A DNA stretch of 64,000 bases from Ignavibacteriota bacterium (GTDB lineage Bacteria; Bacteroidota; Ignavibacteria; Tepidaquicellales; Tepidaquicellaceae): the NCBI GenBank assembly GCA_026390735.1, contig JAPLFJ010000069.1:177344-241343 (forward strand). The letters run 5' to 3'. The position numbers and the translations under genes were made by a program. Under the pieces are notes generated by a model. The model was not told where the DNA came from. It worked only from the letters and a program-made list of their open reading frames with translations, and made no database searches. Shown here piece by piece: positions 26,677-36,770 of the stretch. How positions within the stretch are numbered: the stretch's first letter is position 1; each line of letters starts with the position of its first letter.

Positions 26677-27369
26677 ATGGAAAAACTTGATCTGATTATA
26701 GACCTTATTAAGGAAAATGGAAACCCTGCAAACCTTGAAGGTATGCAGCGGTTTGGCATCCGATTTGAAAAGGCATATGGCTGTAATATTCCTTTCCTGC
26801 GTAAACTCGCCAAACAGTTTAAAAAAGACCACGACCTTGCCAGGAGATTATGGGCAACGGGGATTCACGAAGCGAGAATACTCGCATTCCTTATCGATGA
26901 CCCGAAAGAAGTTACTGAAATACAGATGGAAAGATGGGTAAGAACACTAAATTCCTGGGACATCTGCGACGGGTTATGCAGTAACCTGTTCAGGAAAACG
27001 GAATGGGCTTATTCAAAAGCAAAAGAATGGTCAGGCAGAAATGAAGAGTTTGTAAAGCGCGCAGGGTTTGTGATGATGGCAGTTCTTGCAGTCCACGATA
27101 AACCGACAGATGACAGTGCATTCGCTGAATTTCTGGATATTATAGTAAAGGAAAGTAAAGATGAAAGAAACTTTGTTAAAAAAGCTGTTAACTGGGCTCT
27201 GAGACAAATAGGAAAAAGAAATGCGGTACTTCATAAAAAAGCAATTAAGTACGCTGAAAAAATCGAGACCCTGCATTCCCGTTCTGCAAAATGGATTGCG
27301 AAGGATGCCTTACGCGAGTTTAAAAGCGATACTACAATAAGAATTCTTGAACGCAGAAAGAAGCAGTAA
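26677..27369 (+). CDS. DNA alkylation repair protein, AlkD-like
   Basis: A 230-residue all-helical protein with HEAT-like repeats. Segments typical of AlkD are visible: HEARILAFLI near residue 67, NSWDICDGLC near residue 92 with the Trp/Asp pair, FVKRAGFVMMAVL, and FVKKAVNWALRQIGKRN near residue 166. AlkD removes 3- and 7-alkylated purines such as N7-methylguanine from DNA without base flipping. The upstream 118 bases are shared with the divergent transporter and should hold both promoters. Confidence 0.9.
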   Translation: MEKLDLIIDLIKENGNPANLEGMQRFGIRFEKAYGCNIPFLRKLAKQFKKDHDLARRLWATGIHEARILAFLIDDPKEVTEIQMERWVRTLNSWDICDGLCSNLFRKTEWAYSKAKEWSGRNEEFVKRAGFVMMAVLAVHDKPTDDSAFAEFLDIIVKESKDERNFVKKAVNWALRQIGKRNAVLHKKAIKYAEKIETLHSRSAKWIAKDALREFKSDTTIRILERRKKQ

Positions 27370-27394
27370 GATTTTATAATTAACATTAAAACAT

Positions 27395-28066
27395 ATGAAA
27401 CAGTTTTTCCGAAAAGGAATTAAACTCTGGGAAACAGAAGTAAGTTTGCGGATATTCTTTATTTCTATTCTAATACTCAACTTTGTCCTGACACCTTTGT
27501 CATCCAGCCAGGAGTCAGGTGCTTTTATTGCAAGGTCATTCTATATATTTCTGATTATTTCCGGTTCATATGCTTTGATAAAAAGCAGGGTGATTACTTA
27601 CATAATCATATTATTTTCATTTGTTGCTTTTATCGTCTGGTTATTAAGTTATGATAACAATATTCTGTGGCTCACTGTTTTAGACGGCTTGTTGCAGGTG
27701 TTGTTTTATCTGATTTTTCTTTTTCTGATACTAATTAAAGTATTTAAAGGTGGTGTTTACAGTAATCAGAGACTTGAAGGTGCAATGACAGGTTATTTAT
27801 TAATTGGTAATCTGTTCGCAACATTGTACTATACTATTAACCTGATAATGGGCCCAAACACTTTTCATATACCCGGAGGCGAACATATAGTTAACTTTAC
27901 TTACTTCAGTTTTTCAACTTTAACCACTCTGGGATACGGAGATATTGTTCCGGTTCTGCCTGTTGTTCGTTCACTGAGTAATCTGGAAGCCGTAATCGGG
28001 CAGCTTTATCCTACGGTCTTAATCGCAAGAATTCTTTCACTTGAAAATCTCAGGAGTCCGAAATAG
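27395..28066 (+). CDS. potassium channel-family protein
   Basis: A 223-residue membrane protein with about six hydrophobic segments. The C-terminal part is a pore module: a pore helix FSFSTLTTLGYGDIVPV with the K+ selectivity filter TLGYGD at about residues 176-181, followed by the last helix (EAVIGQLYPTVLIARIL). No regulatory domain (RCK or cyclic-nucleotide binding) is seen. It probably passes K+ through the inner membrane as a tetramer. It starts 25 bases after the AlkD-like gene, so co-transcription is possible. Confidence 0.88.
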   Translation: MKQFFRKGIKLWETEVSLRIFFISILILNFVLTPLSSSQESGAFIARSFYIFLIISGSYALIKSRVITYIIILFSFVAFIVWLLSYDNNILWLTVLDGLLQVLFYLIFLFLILIKVFKGGVYSNQRLEGAMTGYLLIGNLFATLYYTINLIMGPNTFHIPGGEHIVNFTYFSFSTLTTLGYGDIVPVLPVVRSLSNLEAVIGQLYPTVLIARILSLENLRSPK

Positions 28067-28246
28067 TGTTGCTAAACGTATGTTATTTTATGAATAAAGC
28101 ATATTAAAGTTTGCGACAAGTGGAAAATGTAATCTTCGCTTGTAACGGTTAAATTAGTAAATTGTTATACTTGCTTTAATTTCTTATTTTTCATATTAGT
28201 TAAAAAATCATACTGTTTTTTAAATCTTAACTCTCAGGAGCTTGGA

Positions 28247-29425
28247 ATGGGCAGAAATATTATTACTTTTCTCTTTCTTGTTATTCTAACTATTACTTTA
28301 ATATCCGGTTGCGGTAAAAAAGAAGTAGTGCAGCAATCACCACCCGAAGTAAAGTTCATTACTTCAGTTCAAAAAGATGTTCCCATAAAGCAGGAGTGGG
28401 TTGGTCAGACTCTTGGTGCCGAAGATATAGAGGTACGCTCTCGTGTCGATGGTATTATCACAGGTATTTATTTTGTAGAGGGGACTAACATTAATCAGGG
28501 TGCTTTATTGTACACAATAGACCCCAATGAACTTTTACAGAAAGTTGCCAATGCAAAGGGTACATTAACTGCTGCCCAGACGATGCTTGTTCAGGCGGAA
28601 TCAGACGTTAAAAGATATACCCCGCTTGCCGAACAGGGAGCCGTCAGTCAGAGAACTCTTGAGATTGCAGTTGCAACCTACGATGCCCGTAAAGGTGATG
28701 TGGAATCTGCCCTTGCTTCATTAAACCTTGCAAAAATAAACCTTGGGTATGCGAGTATTACAGCCCCGATTTCGGGTGTAATCGGTATAACAAATTTTAA
28801 GGTTGGTGATTACGTGAGCAAGATAACAACAGGTCCGCTTAATACTGTTTCTAACGTTGACCCCATCCACGTAAGGTTTTCTATCAGTGAACAGGAATAC
28901 CTTACGCTTATTAAGAAATTCATGAGCGACAGTAAATTACCTAAAAAAGAAGTTAATGATAAAGGAGAAAAAGCAGTCCTTGAACTGATATTAGCAGACA
29001 ATTCGATTTATGAGCATACAGGAAAAATAAATGTGCTCCAGAGACAGATTGACCCTTCAACAGGCACTCTTATGCTTGAAAGTTCTTTCCCGAATCCTGA
29101 TAAAGTTCTCAGACCGGGTCAGTATGCAAAGGTAAGAACAACAGTAGAAACTTTAAAGGGCGCAGTGGTTATTCCTTTAAAGTGTATGTTTGAAATACAG
29201 GGAACGATGCAGGCATACGTTATCAATGCCGAAAACAAGACTGAACTCAGAACACTTAAGGTCGGCCCAAAAATTGGTCAGTTAGCTGTTATAGAATCCG
29301 GAATCAAACCAAACGAAAAAGTTATCTCTGAAGGTATATTAAAGATTAAACCCGGTATTCCCGTAAAGCAGATTGACAGTTCCACAGAACTCGATTCTTT
29401 AATAAACAAGGAAGGGCTTAAGTAA
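28247..29425 (+). CDS. RND efflux periplasmic adaptor (AcrA/MexA-like) lipoprotein
   Basis: A 392-residue membrane fusion protein with a lipoprotein signal (LISGCGKK, Cys about residue 22). A lipoyl/barrel-sandwich half (EVRSRVDGIITGIYFVEG), an alpha-helical hairpin (about residues 100-165), and the second lipoyl half (TAPISGVIGI) follow in the usual order, then the beta-barrel and membrane-proximal domains. A good Shine-Dalgarno (CAGGAG) precedes the ATG. It links the inner-membrane pump to the outer-membrane factor in the operon; its stop overlaps the pump start by one base. Confidence 0.95.
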   Translation: MGRNIITFLFLVILTITLISGCGKKEVVQQSPPEVKFITSVQKDVPIKQEWVGQTLGAEDIEVRSRVDGIITGIYFVEGTNINQGALLYTIDPNELLQKVANAKGTLTAAQTMLVQAESDVKRYTPLAEQGAVSQRTLEIAVATYDARKGDVESALASLNLAKINLGYASITAPISGVIGITNFKVGDYVSKITTGPLNTVSNVDPIHVRFSISEQEYLTLIKKFMSDSKLPKKEVNDKGEKAVLELILADNSIYEHTGKINVLQRQIDPSTGTLMLESSFPNPDKVLRPGQYAKVRTTVETLKGAVVIPLKCMFEIQGTMQAYVINAENKTELRTLKVGPKIGQLAVIESGIKPNEKVISEGILKIKPGIPVKQIDSSTELDSLINKEGLK

Positions 29426-32400
29426 TGTCAAAATTTTTTGTAAACCGCCCTATTGTCGCTATGGTTATTTCCATAGTGCTTGTTCTTGTGGGTATTATTG
29501 TAATGCGGACTCTTCCAATTTCGCAGTATCCTGATATTGTACCGCCGAACATCAGTGTTACAACTTCTTATACTGGTGCTTCGTCCGTTGATATCGAACA
29601 GTCTGTCGCCACACCGCTTGAACAACAGATTAATGGTGTTGAGAATATGATTTATGTGAAGTCTATTAATGCCGGCGACGGTACTATGACACTTCAGGTT
29701 ACTTTTGATGTCGGTTCCGACCTTGATAACTCGAACGTTCTGACTCAGAACCGTGTTTCACAGGCTACTTCAAGCCTGCCAAATTCTGTTAAGCAGTACG
29801 GTGTAAACGTAAAAAAGTCGCTCGTGTTTCCGCTTGTGATTTTTTCAGTGACTTCAAAAAACGGCACTTATGATAATACATTTCTTTCTAACTATGCTTC
29901 TATAAATATTATTGACCAGCTTAGCCGTACCAAAGGTGTTGGTGACGTCAAGTTATTTGGGGGCAGCGATTATTCGATGAGAATCTGGCTTAAACCGGAT
30001 TTACTCGGTAAGATGGGTATTACAGTAAGTGATATTTCTAATGCCATACAGTCACAGAATGTGATTTCTCCTGCAGGACAGGTTGGTGCGCCGCCTGCTC
30101 CTCCCGGAACGGATTTCACTTATACTGTCAGAACAAAAGGCAGACTTCTGAATGAAGAGGAATTTGGTAACATAGTTGTTAAAACTAATCCCGACGGTTC
30201 CCAGTTATTCCTGAAAGATGTTGCACGGATAGAACTTGGTTCTCTGTTATATAATATGCAGGGAAGGAATAACAGCAATACGGCAGCCGTTCTTGCTGTC
30301 TATCAGCTTCCTGGCTCTAATGCGCTTCAGGTCGCAGAAGATATTAAAAAAGTTGTTGATGATATATCAAAAACTTTTCCACCGGGTATTGAGTATTCTG
30401 TATCTCTCGATACTACTCTGCCCGTTAAGGAAAGTATAACCGAAATTGTTCACACTCTTGTTGAAGCAGTCTTACTCGTTATTCTTGTAGTCTTTATATT
30501 CCTGCAAAACTGGAGAGCAACACTTATTCCTTTAATAACTGTTCCTGTTTCTCTTATTGCAACGTTTATTATGTTTCCGCTGCTTGGATTTTCTATAAAT
30601 ACTCTGTCGCTTCTTGGTATGGTCCTTGCCATCGGTATTGTGGTTGACGACGCCATCGTTGTGGTTGAGGCAGTTATGCATCACATCGAAGAGGGGATGT
30701 CTCCGAAAGCCGCAACGCTTAAAGCAATGGAGGAAGTAACAAGTCCCGTTGTTGCGATTGCGCTTATTCTTGCTGCAGTGTTTATTCCCGTGGCTTTTAT
30801 GGGAGGCATCACAGGAAGACTCTATCAGCAGTTTGCTGTTACGATTGCGATCTCAGTGCTTTTCTCTGCATTCAATGCATTGACACTAAGTCCTGCACTG
30901 GCAGCGATGCTTCTTAAACCCAAAGGCGCTAAAAAATCTCCACTTGATAAGTTCTATGTATGGTTTAATAAAAAATTCAGCAGTTTTACACACGGATATA
31001 TGTCTATCACTTCCATACTCGTAAGAAAAACATTACGTTCAGTATCCTTTATAGCAATTTTAATCGTCTTTATACTGCTTCTCTTTAAAGGAGTTCCAAG
31101 TGGTTTCGTTCCTGAAGAAGACAACGGCTATTTTATGGCAAGTGTTATTCTTCCCGATGCAAGCTCATTGCAGAGAACCGATGAAGTATGTAAAAAGGTT
31201 GAGAAGATTTTCAGAGAAACAGAAACAATCGATAACTTTACTACCGTCGTAGGTTATAACTTTATTGTTGGTGTTACGGGCAGTAATATGGGAGGTTTCT
31301 TCGTTGCTATGAAACCATGGGATGAAAGAACAGGAAAAGGTGAAACATCTTTTGAAACTATCAATGAACTTAATAAACGCCTCGCTGATGAAATTCCTGA
31401 AGCCGTTGCATTTGTCTTTGGTCCGCCTGCTATTCAGGGCCTTGGTTCGGGTGCGGGTTTCTCAATGCTTCTGCAGGACAAGAGTGGTAATACTCCTGAA
31501 GCATTGTTTAATATGACTCAGAAATTTATTGCTGCTGCAAAGAAGCGTCCGGAAATCGGTTCCATTACTTCATTCTACCGTTCAAACGTTCCGCAGATTT
31601 ATGCAGATGTTGACCTCGACAAAGCAATGAAACAGGGGATAGATATCGGCGCTGTTAATCAGACACTGGGAACATTTCTTGGCTCAAGTTATATAAATGA
31701 TTTTAATAAATTCGGCAGGGTTTACCGTGTTTACCTTTCTACTGAAGGTCAGTTCCGTGATGCAATAAATGATATCGGACTTTTCTTCGTGAAAAATAAT
31801 AAAGGAGAGATGGTACCTCTGAATTCTATAGTATCTATTAAAAATGTAGCAGGACCTGACTTTACAAACAGGTTCAACCTTTACAGGTCTGCTCAGCTTA
31901 CAGGTGTTCCGGGACCCGGTTTCTCATCGGGCGAAACTCTGAATGCTTTAAAGGAAGTAGCGGCAGAAGTGCTTCCTGCAGGCTGGGGGTATGACTGGTC
32001 TGACATGTCCTATCAGGAAGAAAAGGCAGCAGGTTCCGGCAGTACGGTGTTTATACTGGCGCTTGCCCTGGTGTTTCTGATTATGGCTGCTCAGTATGAA
32101 AGCTGGTCATTGCCGCTTAGCGTTTTGCTCGGTACTCCGTTTGCAATCTTTGGCGCAATGCTTGGTCTATGGATTTCACGTTTCTTCAGTGAATCTTATG
32201 TAAATAATATTTATGCTCAGATTGGGTTTATAACTCTTATAGGTCTCTCGGCGAAGAACGCTATTCTTATAGTTGAGTTTGCCAAAGATAAGAGGGAAAA
32301 AGGTGTACCGATTATCCAGTCGGCACTTGATGCCGCAGAGTTAAGACTGCGTCCGATTCTTATGACATCTTTTGCATTCATACTTGGTGTCGTTCCTCTT

Positions 32401-32613
32401 GTAAGGGCGGCAGGCGCGGGTGCAGAATCGAGAAAAGTTATGGGTATGGCAGTGTTTGCAGGTCTTCTGGTAGCAACATCTCTCGCTATTTTCCTAGTCC
32501 CGGCTTTATTCGTAATGGTTGAAAAATATTTTGTAAAGGAAAAGAAGAAAGATTCTGATGAGGTTTTTGCAATACCCGATGCTCCTGAAAATAAAGAGAA
32601 AGGAGATAAATAA
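29425..32613 (+). CDS. RND multidrug efflux pump (AcrB/HAE1 family)
   Basis: A 1062-residue inner-membrane transporter with the two-fold repeat of the family: an N-terminal helix, a large periplasmic domain, and a bundle of helices, twice. The proton-relay aspartates are visible in GIVVDDAIVVVE of helix 4 (about residue 400). The C-terminal part has LIGLSAKNAILIVEFAK and LRPILMTSFAFILGVVPL, typical of HAE1 pumps of hydrophobic drugs. It overlaps the adaptor gene by one base and is followed one base later by the outer-membrane factor gene, so it is a complete tripartite operon. Substrates cannot be predicted. Confidence 0.96.
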   Translation: MSKFFVNRPIVAMVISIVLVLVGIIVMRTLPISQYPDIVPPNISVTTSYTGASSVDIEQSVATPLEQQINGVENMIYVKSINAGDGTMTLQVTFDVGSDLDNSNVLTQNRVSQATSSLPNSVKQYGVNVKKSLVFPLVIFSVTSKNGTYDNTFLSNYASINIIDQLSRTKGVGDVKLFGGSDYSMRIWLKPDLLGKMGITVSDISNAIQSQNVISPAGQVGAPPAPPGTDFTYTVRTKGRLLNEEEFGNIVVKTNPDGSQLFLKDVARIELGSLLYNMQGRNNSNTAAVLAVYQLPGSNALQVAEDIKKVVDDISKTFPPGIEYSVSLDTTLPVKESITEIVHTLVEAVLLVILVVFIFLQNWRATLIPLITVPVSLIATFIMFPLLGFSINTLSLLGMVLAIGIVVDDAIVVVEAVMHHIEEGMSPKAATLKAMEEVTSPVVAIALILAAVFIPVAFMGGITGRLYQQFAVTIAISVLFSAFNALTLSPALAAMLLKPKGAKKSPLDKFYVWFNKKFSSFTHGYMSITSILVRKTLRSVSFIAILIVFILLLFKGVPSGFVPEEDNGYFMASVILPDASSLQRTDEVCKKVEKIFRETETIDNFTTVVGYNFIVGVTGSNMGGFFVAMKPWDERTGKGETSFETINELNKRLADEIPEAVAFVFGPPAIQGLGSGAGFSMLLQDKSGNTPEALFNMTQKFIAAAKKRPEIGSITSFYRSNVPQIYADVDLDKAMKQGIDIGAVNQTLGTFLGSSYINDFNKFGRVYRVYLSTEGQFRDAINDIGLFFVKNNKGEMVPLNSIVSIKNVAGPDFTNRFNLYRSAQLTGVPGPGFSSGETLNALKEVAAEVLPAGWGYDWSDMSYQEEKAAGSGSTVFILALALVFLIMAAQYESWSLPLSVLLGTPFAIFGAMLGLWISRFFSESYVNNIYAQIGFITLIGLSAKNAILIVEFAKDKREKGVPIIQSALDAAELRLRPILMTSFAFILGVVPLVRAAGAGAESRKVMGMAVFAGLLVATSLAIFLVPALFVMVEKYFVKEKKKDSDEVFAIPDAPENKEKGDK

Positions 32614-32614
32614 T

Positions 32615-34033
32615 ATGAAAAAGTATATTATCTTCTTATTGTTTTTATTCATCGGCGGATGTGCAGTTGGTCCTGATTATGAAAGACCAAAACTGAATAT
32701 TCCAAAGGATATCGTCTCCGACGATTCTTTAAAAACATCCGACAGTCTTACGCTTGTTACTGCTGATACTGCCTGGTGGTCGCTCTTCCGCGACGGTAAA
32801 ATGACAGACTTGATCAATACTGCCATCAAGGAAAACACAGACATTCTCGTTGCCTCTGCACGAGTCGAACAGTATATGGCGCTCTACGGAGTCTCTAAAG
32901 CCGATATGTACCCGCAGATAAACGGCAAGGCAACAACTACGTACGGACAGTTCTCTTCAGTAAATACCGGTACAACTAAAAACGATGCAAGAGGTATCTT
33001 CAACGTTGCAGTCTCTGCAGACTGGGAAATTGACCTGTGGGGTAAAATCCGCCGCTCAAATGAATCCGCAAGAGCTGAACTTCTTGCTTCCGAAGAATCG
33101 CGTAAAGGAATCGTGCTTATGATTGCTTCGCAGGTTGCAACATCGTATATAGACCTTCTTGCTTTAAAGCGTCAGCTCGAAATCACAAAGAGCACTGTTG
33201 CATCGCGTGATTATTCTCTCTTCCTATTCGGACTCCGTCTCGCAAAGGGCGATATCTCTCAACTTGAACTCGTTCAGCTTGAATCGGAATTCTGGCTCGC
33301 AAAAGCACAGATACCGGCTCTTGAAAAGAAAATCTCGCAGCTTGAATCTGCCATCAGTATTCTTCTCGGAAGAAACCCTGAAAAGATTTATACTACTAAC
33401 GTAATTGACAGTCTCACTATTCCCGACGTACCGTCGGGTATTCCGTCAAAACTTCTTGAACGCAGACCCGATATCCGCCAGGCAGAACAGAAACTTATTT
33501 CTGCCAACGCAAAAATCGGAGTGGTAAAGTCGATGTACTATCCGACAATTTCTCTCAGTGGAGTTCTCGGTCTTGCAAGTAATGACTTAACAACCATCTT
33601 AAACCCTGAGTCGAGAATCTGGAATGTAGGCGGCAGTATAGTCGCTCCTTTGTTTACGGGCGGCAAGATTTCAAGTCAGGTGAAAGTTGCTGAATCAGTA
33701 AAGAAGGAATTGCTCTTTACTTACGTACAGACAATCAGAAATGCATTCAAAGAAACAGAAGACGCATTCACTGACAGAGTATTTACACAGGAACAGCTTG
33801 GCTATCAGGGCAAACGCGTGGAAGCATTGCTTCTCTATAAAGAACTTGCCGACTCACGTTACAAAGAAGGAATCACAAGTTACCTCGAAGTACTGGATGC
33901 CGAACGTTCACTCTTCAGTGCCCAGCTCGATTACGTCAACACACAGGCAGGCCTGCTCAAAAGCGTAGTAAACATATACCGCACACTCGCAGGAAGCTGG
34001 GTTGACAGACTTTCTGAAAAAGCCATAAAATAA
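32615..34033 (+). CDS. RND outer-membrane factor (TolC/OprM-like) lipoprotein
   Basis: A 472-residue protein starting at the ATG at 32615, one base after the pump stop and preceded by AAAGGAGAT. A longer frame begins at 32558 inside the pump gene, but that start would remove the N-terminal signal. The lipoprotein signal ends FIGGCAVGPDYERP, the usual start of NodT/OprM-type factors. Two copies of the outer-membrane efflux domain follow, with the RRPDIRQAEQKL segment near residue 285. It forms the trimeric channel through the outer membrane for the pump. Confidence 0.94.
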   Translation: MKKYIIFLLFLFIGGCAVGPDYERPKLNIPKDIVSDDSLKTSDSLTLVTADTAWWSLFRDGKMTDLINTAIKENTDILVASARVEQYMALYGVSKADMYPQINGKATTTYGQFSSVNTGTTKNDARGIFNVAVSADWEIDLWGKIRRSNESARAELLASEESRKGIVLMIASQVATSYIDLLALKRQLEITKSTVASRDYSLFLFGLRLAKGDISQLELVQLESEFWLAKAQIPALEKKISQLESAISILLGRNPEKIYTTNVIDSLTIPDVPSGIPSKLLERRPDIRQAEQKLISANAKIGVVKSMYYPTISLSGVLGLASNDLTTILNPESRIWNVGGSIVAPLFTGGKISSQVKVAESVKKELLFTYVQTIRNAFKETEDAFTDRVFTQEQLGYQGKRVEALLLYKELADSRYKEGITSYLEVLDAERSLFSAQLDYVNTQAGLLKSVVNIYRTLAGSWVDRLSEKAIK

Positions 34034-34401
34034 TTTTATAATTTTAGATCTCTCCTTTTCTGAATTTCAGGAAAGGAGAGTTATGTTTAATTACCTTCGA
34101 ATAGTTATAGCCCGCAGACTATACTCTGATTACTCTTTTTCCAAAAACTTCGATTCCAGAAAGTTTTCAGGTATCAAATCTGAAACCTATATGATGAGAT
34201 TAATAAGAGACTAATCAGAGGCCAAGGAGATACTAATTAGAGACTAATTACAATTGAAAGCCAAGTAGTAGTTGTAAGACTATCTATTTATGGTTTTAGA
34301 AATTTAAGTAATGGAAAAAACCAGAGTGGTTCAATAAAAAGGAATTATAGAACACTCCCGATTCAATTTATTAATAGAACCGGGAGCGGATATTTTCAAG
34401 A
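34034..34401. other. intergenic region with one hairpin, no gene
   Basis: A 13-bp near-perfect inverted repeat at 34050-34080 (CTCTCC...GGAGAG) follows the efflux operon and may end its transcript, although no long T run follows. The rest has short A/T-rich direct repeats of the type AGAGACTAAT near 34204-34250. A 43-codon frame at 34083-34214 has a GGAG before it but no recognisable product. Confidence 0.5.
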
Positions 34402-35331
34402 TTACATTCCGAAGTCTTCTTTAAGGATTTGTGCTGCGCCTTCTTCAAAAGTTCTTGGTTTGAATTCCGGCATTATTGTTTTTAATCTTTGTATGTCTGT
34501 CAGTTTCTGGTACATTCCGTCTGGCTTTGTTGTGTCCCAGTTTATTACACCATCATATCCGACTAACCTTTTTGTGATGTCTATGTATTCTGCAATTGTG
34601 TGGTCTGTTCCCGTTCCGATGTTTACAATGTCCGGACTGTTGTAGTTTTCCATCAGATAAACTAATCCGTTTGCACAGTCATCGACGTGTAATGCTTCTC
34701 TTCTTGGTTTGCCCGTTCCCCAGAAAGTAGGGACGGTTCCTTCTCTCTTTGCATCGACAAGTTTCTTTATCATTGCTGCAAAAAAGTGACTGTTGCTTAG
34801 GTTGTAATTGTCTTTCGGTCCGTACATATTCGTCGGCATTATCTCGATTGCGTTTATTCCGTACTGGTCTCTGTAAAGCTGGCAGGCAACTACACCCATT
34901 CCCTTCGCGACTGCATAACCTTTGTTGGTTTCTTCAAGAGGGCCTGTCATAAACCTTGACTCGTTTATCGGCTGTGGATTCTCTTTCGGGTATATGCACG
35001 TAGAACCCGTGTACAGTATCTTTGTCTTTGGTGAATATGTTTTTACCGACTCAAGTGTGTAGAGTATCATTAAAGAGTTCTGGTAAAGAAAATCTGCCTG
35101 TCTGGAATTGTTCGCAAGTATTCCGCCCACAAGTCCTGCTACCATAAACATATAATCGGGTTTTATGTTTATTATGTAATCGTCAACCATTTGTTTGTTA
35201 AGCAAATCAAACCCTGTATCTTTTGATATGGCATCTACGTTCGTAAATCCTTTGTCTTTTAAACTTCTCACAACAGCACTCCCAAGCATTCCTGTGCCTC
35301 CGAATACCGTAATCTTTGAATTCTTTTCCAT
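34402..35331 (-). CDS. fcl: GDP-L-fucose synthase
   Basis: A 309-residue short-chain dehydrogenase-type protein. GGTGMLG at residues 11-17 binds NADP. The catalytic residues of E. coli Fcl (Ser107, Cys109, Tyr136, Lys140, His179) match here with a constant shift of three: S110, C112, Y139, K143 and H182. The enzyme epimerises and reduces GDP-4-keto-6-deoxymannose to GDP-L-fucose for surface polysaccharide. The partner GDP-mannose 4,6-dehydratase is not in the window. The aldehyde dehydrogenase gene lies 14 bases upstream on the same strand. Confidence 0.92.
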   Translation of the reverse strand: MEKNSKITVFGGTGMLGSAVVRSLKDKGFTNVDAISKDTGFDLLNKQMVDDYIINIKPDYMFMVAGLVGGILANNSRQADFLYQNSLMILYTLESVKTYSPKTKILYTGSTCIYPKENPQPINESRFMTGPLEETNKGYAVAKGMGVVACQLYRDQYGINAIEIMPTNMYGPKDNYNLSNSHFFAAMIKKLVDAKREGTVPTFWGTGKPRREALHVDDCANGLVYLMENYNSPDIVNIGTGTDHTIAEYIDITKRLVGYDGVINWDTTKPDGMYQKLTDIQRLKTIMPEFKPRTFEEGAAQILKEDFGM

Positions 35332-35345
35332 TATATGTTTATTGT

Positions 35346-36770
35346 TTATATTATTAATATTTTTCTTTCAGTCATTTCTTCGATTGCATACTTTATTCCT
35401 TCTTTGCCGATTCCCGATTGTTTCATTCCGCCGTATGGCATCGAGTCAACCCTGTATGCAGATACTTCATTTAGAACAACGCCGCCCGCTTCAATGTTCT
35501 CGAAAGCATACATTGCATTCTTTAAATCGTTAGTAAACACACCTGCCTGCAGACCAAAATCTGAATTGTCAACTTCTGCAACCGCTTCTTTGAAGTCTTT
35601 AAACTCTTTTAATACCATCACAGGTGCAAATACTTCCTTCGAACAGACGTTGCATGCATTCGCCGCATTAGTTAATATTGTCGGTTCAAGCACGGCTCCG
35701 TTTCTTTTTCCGCCTGTGAGAATCTTTCCGCCTGACTCAAGTGCTTCCTGAATCCAGCGCTCTGCTCTTTTAGCTTCTGCCTCATTTATCATCGGTCCTG
35801 ATAAGCAATTCTCGTCGTTCGGGTCGCCGAAAACAACGTTTTTAGTGAAATTTACAAGCTTTTCTTCAAATTCTTTGTATATGCTGCTGTGCACATAAAC
35901 CCTTTGAACCGATATGCAGGACTGTCCTGCCGAATAGAATGCACCGTTCACAATCTTTGGAACTGCTGTTTCAATATCTGTGTCCTTGTCAACAATCACT
36001 CCCGCATTCCCGCCAAGTTCCAGCGATAATCTTTGCTTTGAAAGTTTCTTCTTTATTCCCCATCCAATTAACGGACTTCCAGTGAAACTTATCATCTTTA
36101 TCCTGTCGTCGGCCAAAAACTCCTCGATTTCAGATCCCGAAGATGTTACAACGTTCACAGGACAATATCCCAGACCTAATTCATCCGATGCTTCTTTTAT
36201 AATTTTAACAACTTCTATTCCGCTGCATAAAGATGCCGAAGCAGGTTTTAATAATACAGTATTTCCTGATGCTAATGCAGGTGATAATTTATGTGCAACT
36301 AAGTTTACGGGAAAATTCCATGGTGTAATTGCAAGAATTACTCCGATAGGAAATCTTTTCACGTATCCGTTCTTTCCTTCTGAACCTTTAAACTGGTCTA
36401 AAGGAATTATTTCGCCTTCAATCCGTTTTGCTTCCTCTGAACCTGTCTTAAAAGTGAAAATTGCCCTGTCAATTTCTATTCTTGAGAACTTAATCGGCTT
36501 ACCTGTCTCAAGAGTGATAAGTTGAGCTAATTCTTCCTTCCTTTCGGAGATTTTCCGACAGACTAAATCCAGTAATTCTGCTCTTAAGTAAGACGGAACA
36601 ACCTTATATTTCTGAAAAACAGAGTGTAAATAATTGAGAGATTCGTTTACCTGTTCTCTTGTCGTTTTGTATAGTCGCTTAACTATTTTTCCGTTGAACG
36701 GATTGACAATTTCAACCGTGTTTCCGGAGTCTGTAAACCCATTCTTTATTATAAATTTTTCTGCTTCCAT
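35346..36770 (-). CDS. aldehyde dehydrogenase family protein
   Basis: A 474-residue NAD(P)-dependent aldehyde dehydrogenase. Family motifs are in order: ITPWNFPVNLV (cofactor and oxyanion region, about residue 150), KPASASLCSG, the glutamate motif LELGGNAG (about residue 252), and the nucleophile region AGQSCIS (about residue 287). The segment after the active site and the C-terminus (PYGGMKQSGIG) are normal. It most resembles lactaldehyde dehydrogenase or non-phosphorylating GAPDH types, but the aldehyde substrate cannot be fixed. It is 14 bases upstream of fcl, possibly co-transcribed; no pathway link is evident. Confidence 0.92.
   Translation of the reverse strand: MEAEKFIIKNGFTDSGNTVEIVNPFNGKIVKRLYKTTREQVNESLNYLHSVFQKYKVVPSYLRAELLDLVCRKISERKEELAQLITLETGKPIKFSRIEIDRAIFTFKTGSEEAKRIEGEIIPLDQFKGSEGKNGYVKRFPIGVILAITPWNFPVNLVAHKLSPALASGNTVLLKPASASLCSGIEVVKIIKEASDELGLGYCPVNVVTSSGSEIEEFLADDRIKMISFTGSPLIGWGIKKKLSKQRLSLELGGNAGVIVDKDTDIETAVPKIVNGAFYSAGQSCISVQRVYVHSSIYKEFEEKLVNFTKNVVFGDPNDENCLSGPMINEAEAKRAERWIQEALESGGKILTGGKRNGAVLEPTILTNAANACNVCSKEVFAPVMVLKEFKDFKEAVAEVDNSDFGLQAGVFTNDLKNAMYAFENIEAGGVVLNEVSAYRVDSMPYGGMKQSGIGKEGIKYAIEEMTERKILII

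Noticed and set aside
32558..32614. Upstream start for the outer-membrane factor inside the pump gene
   Set aside because: It would put 19 polar residues before the lipoprotein signal; the ATG at 32615 has a good ribosome binding site.
34083..34214. Small 43-codon frame with GGAG just upstream
   Set aside because: The spacing to the ATG is very short, the GGAG belongs to the terminator-like hairpin, and the predicted peptide has no recognisable feature.
35980..36525. A 181-codon plus-strand frame within the aldehyde dehydrogenase gene
   Set aside because: It is antisense to a gene with complete catalytic motifs and shows no start site or family features.
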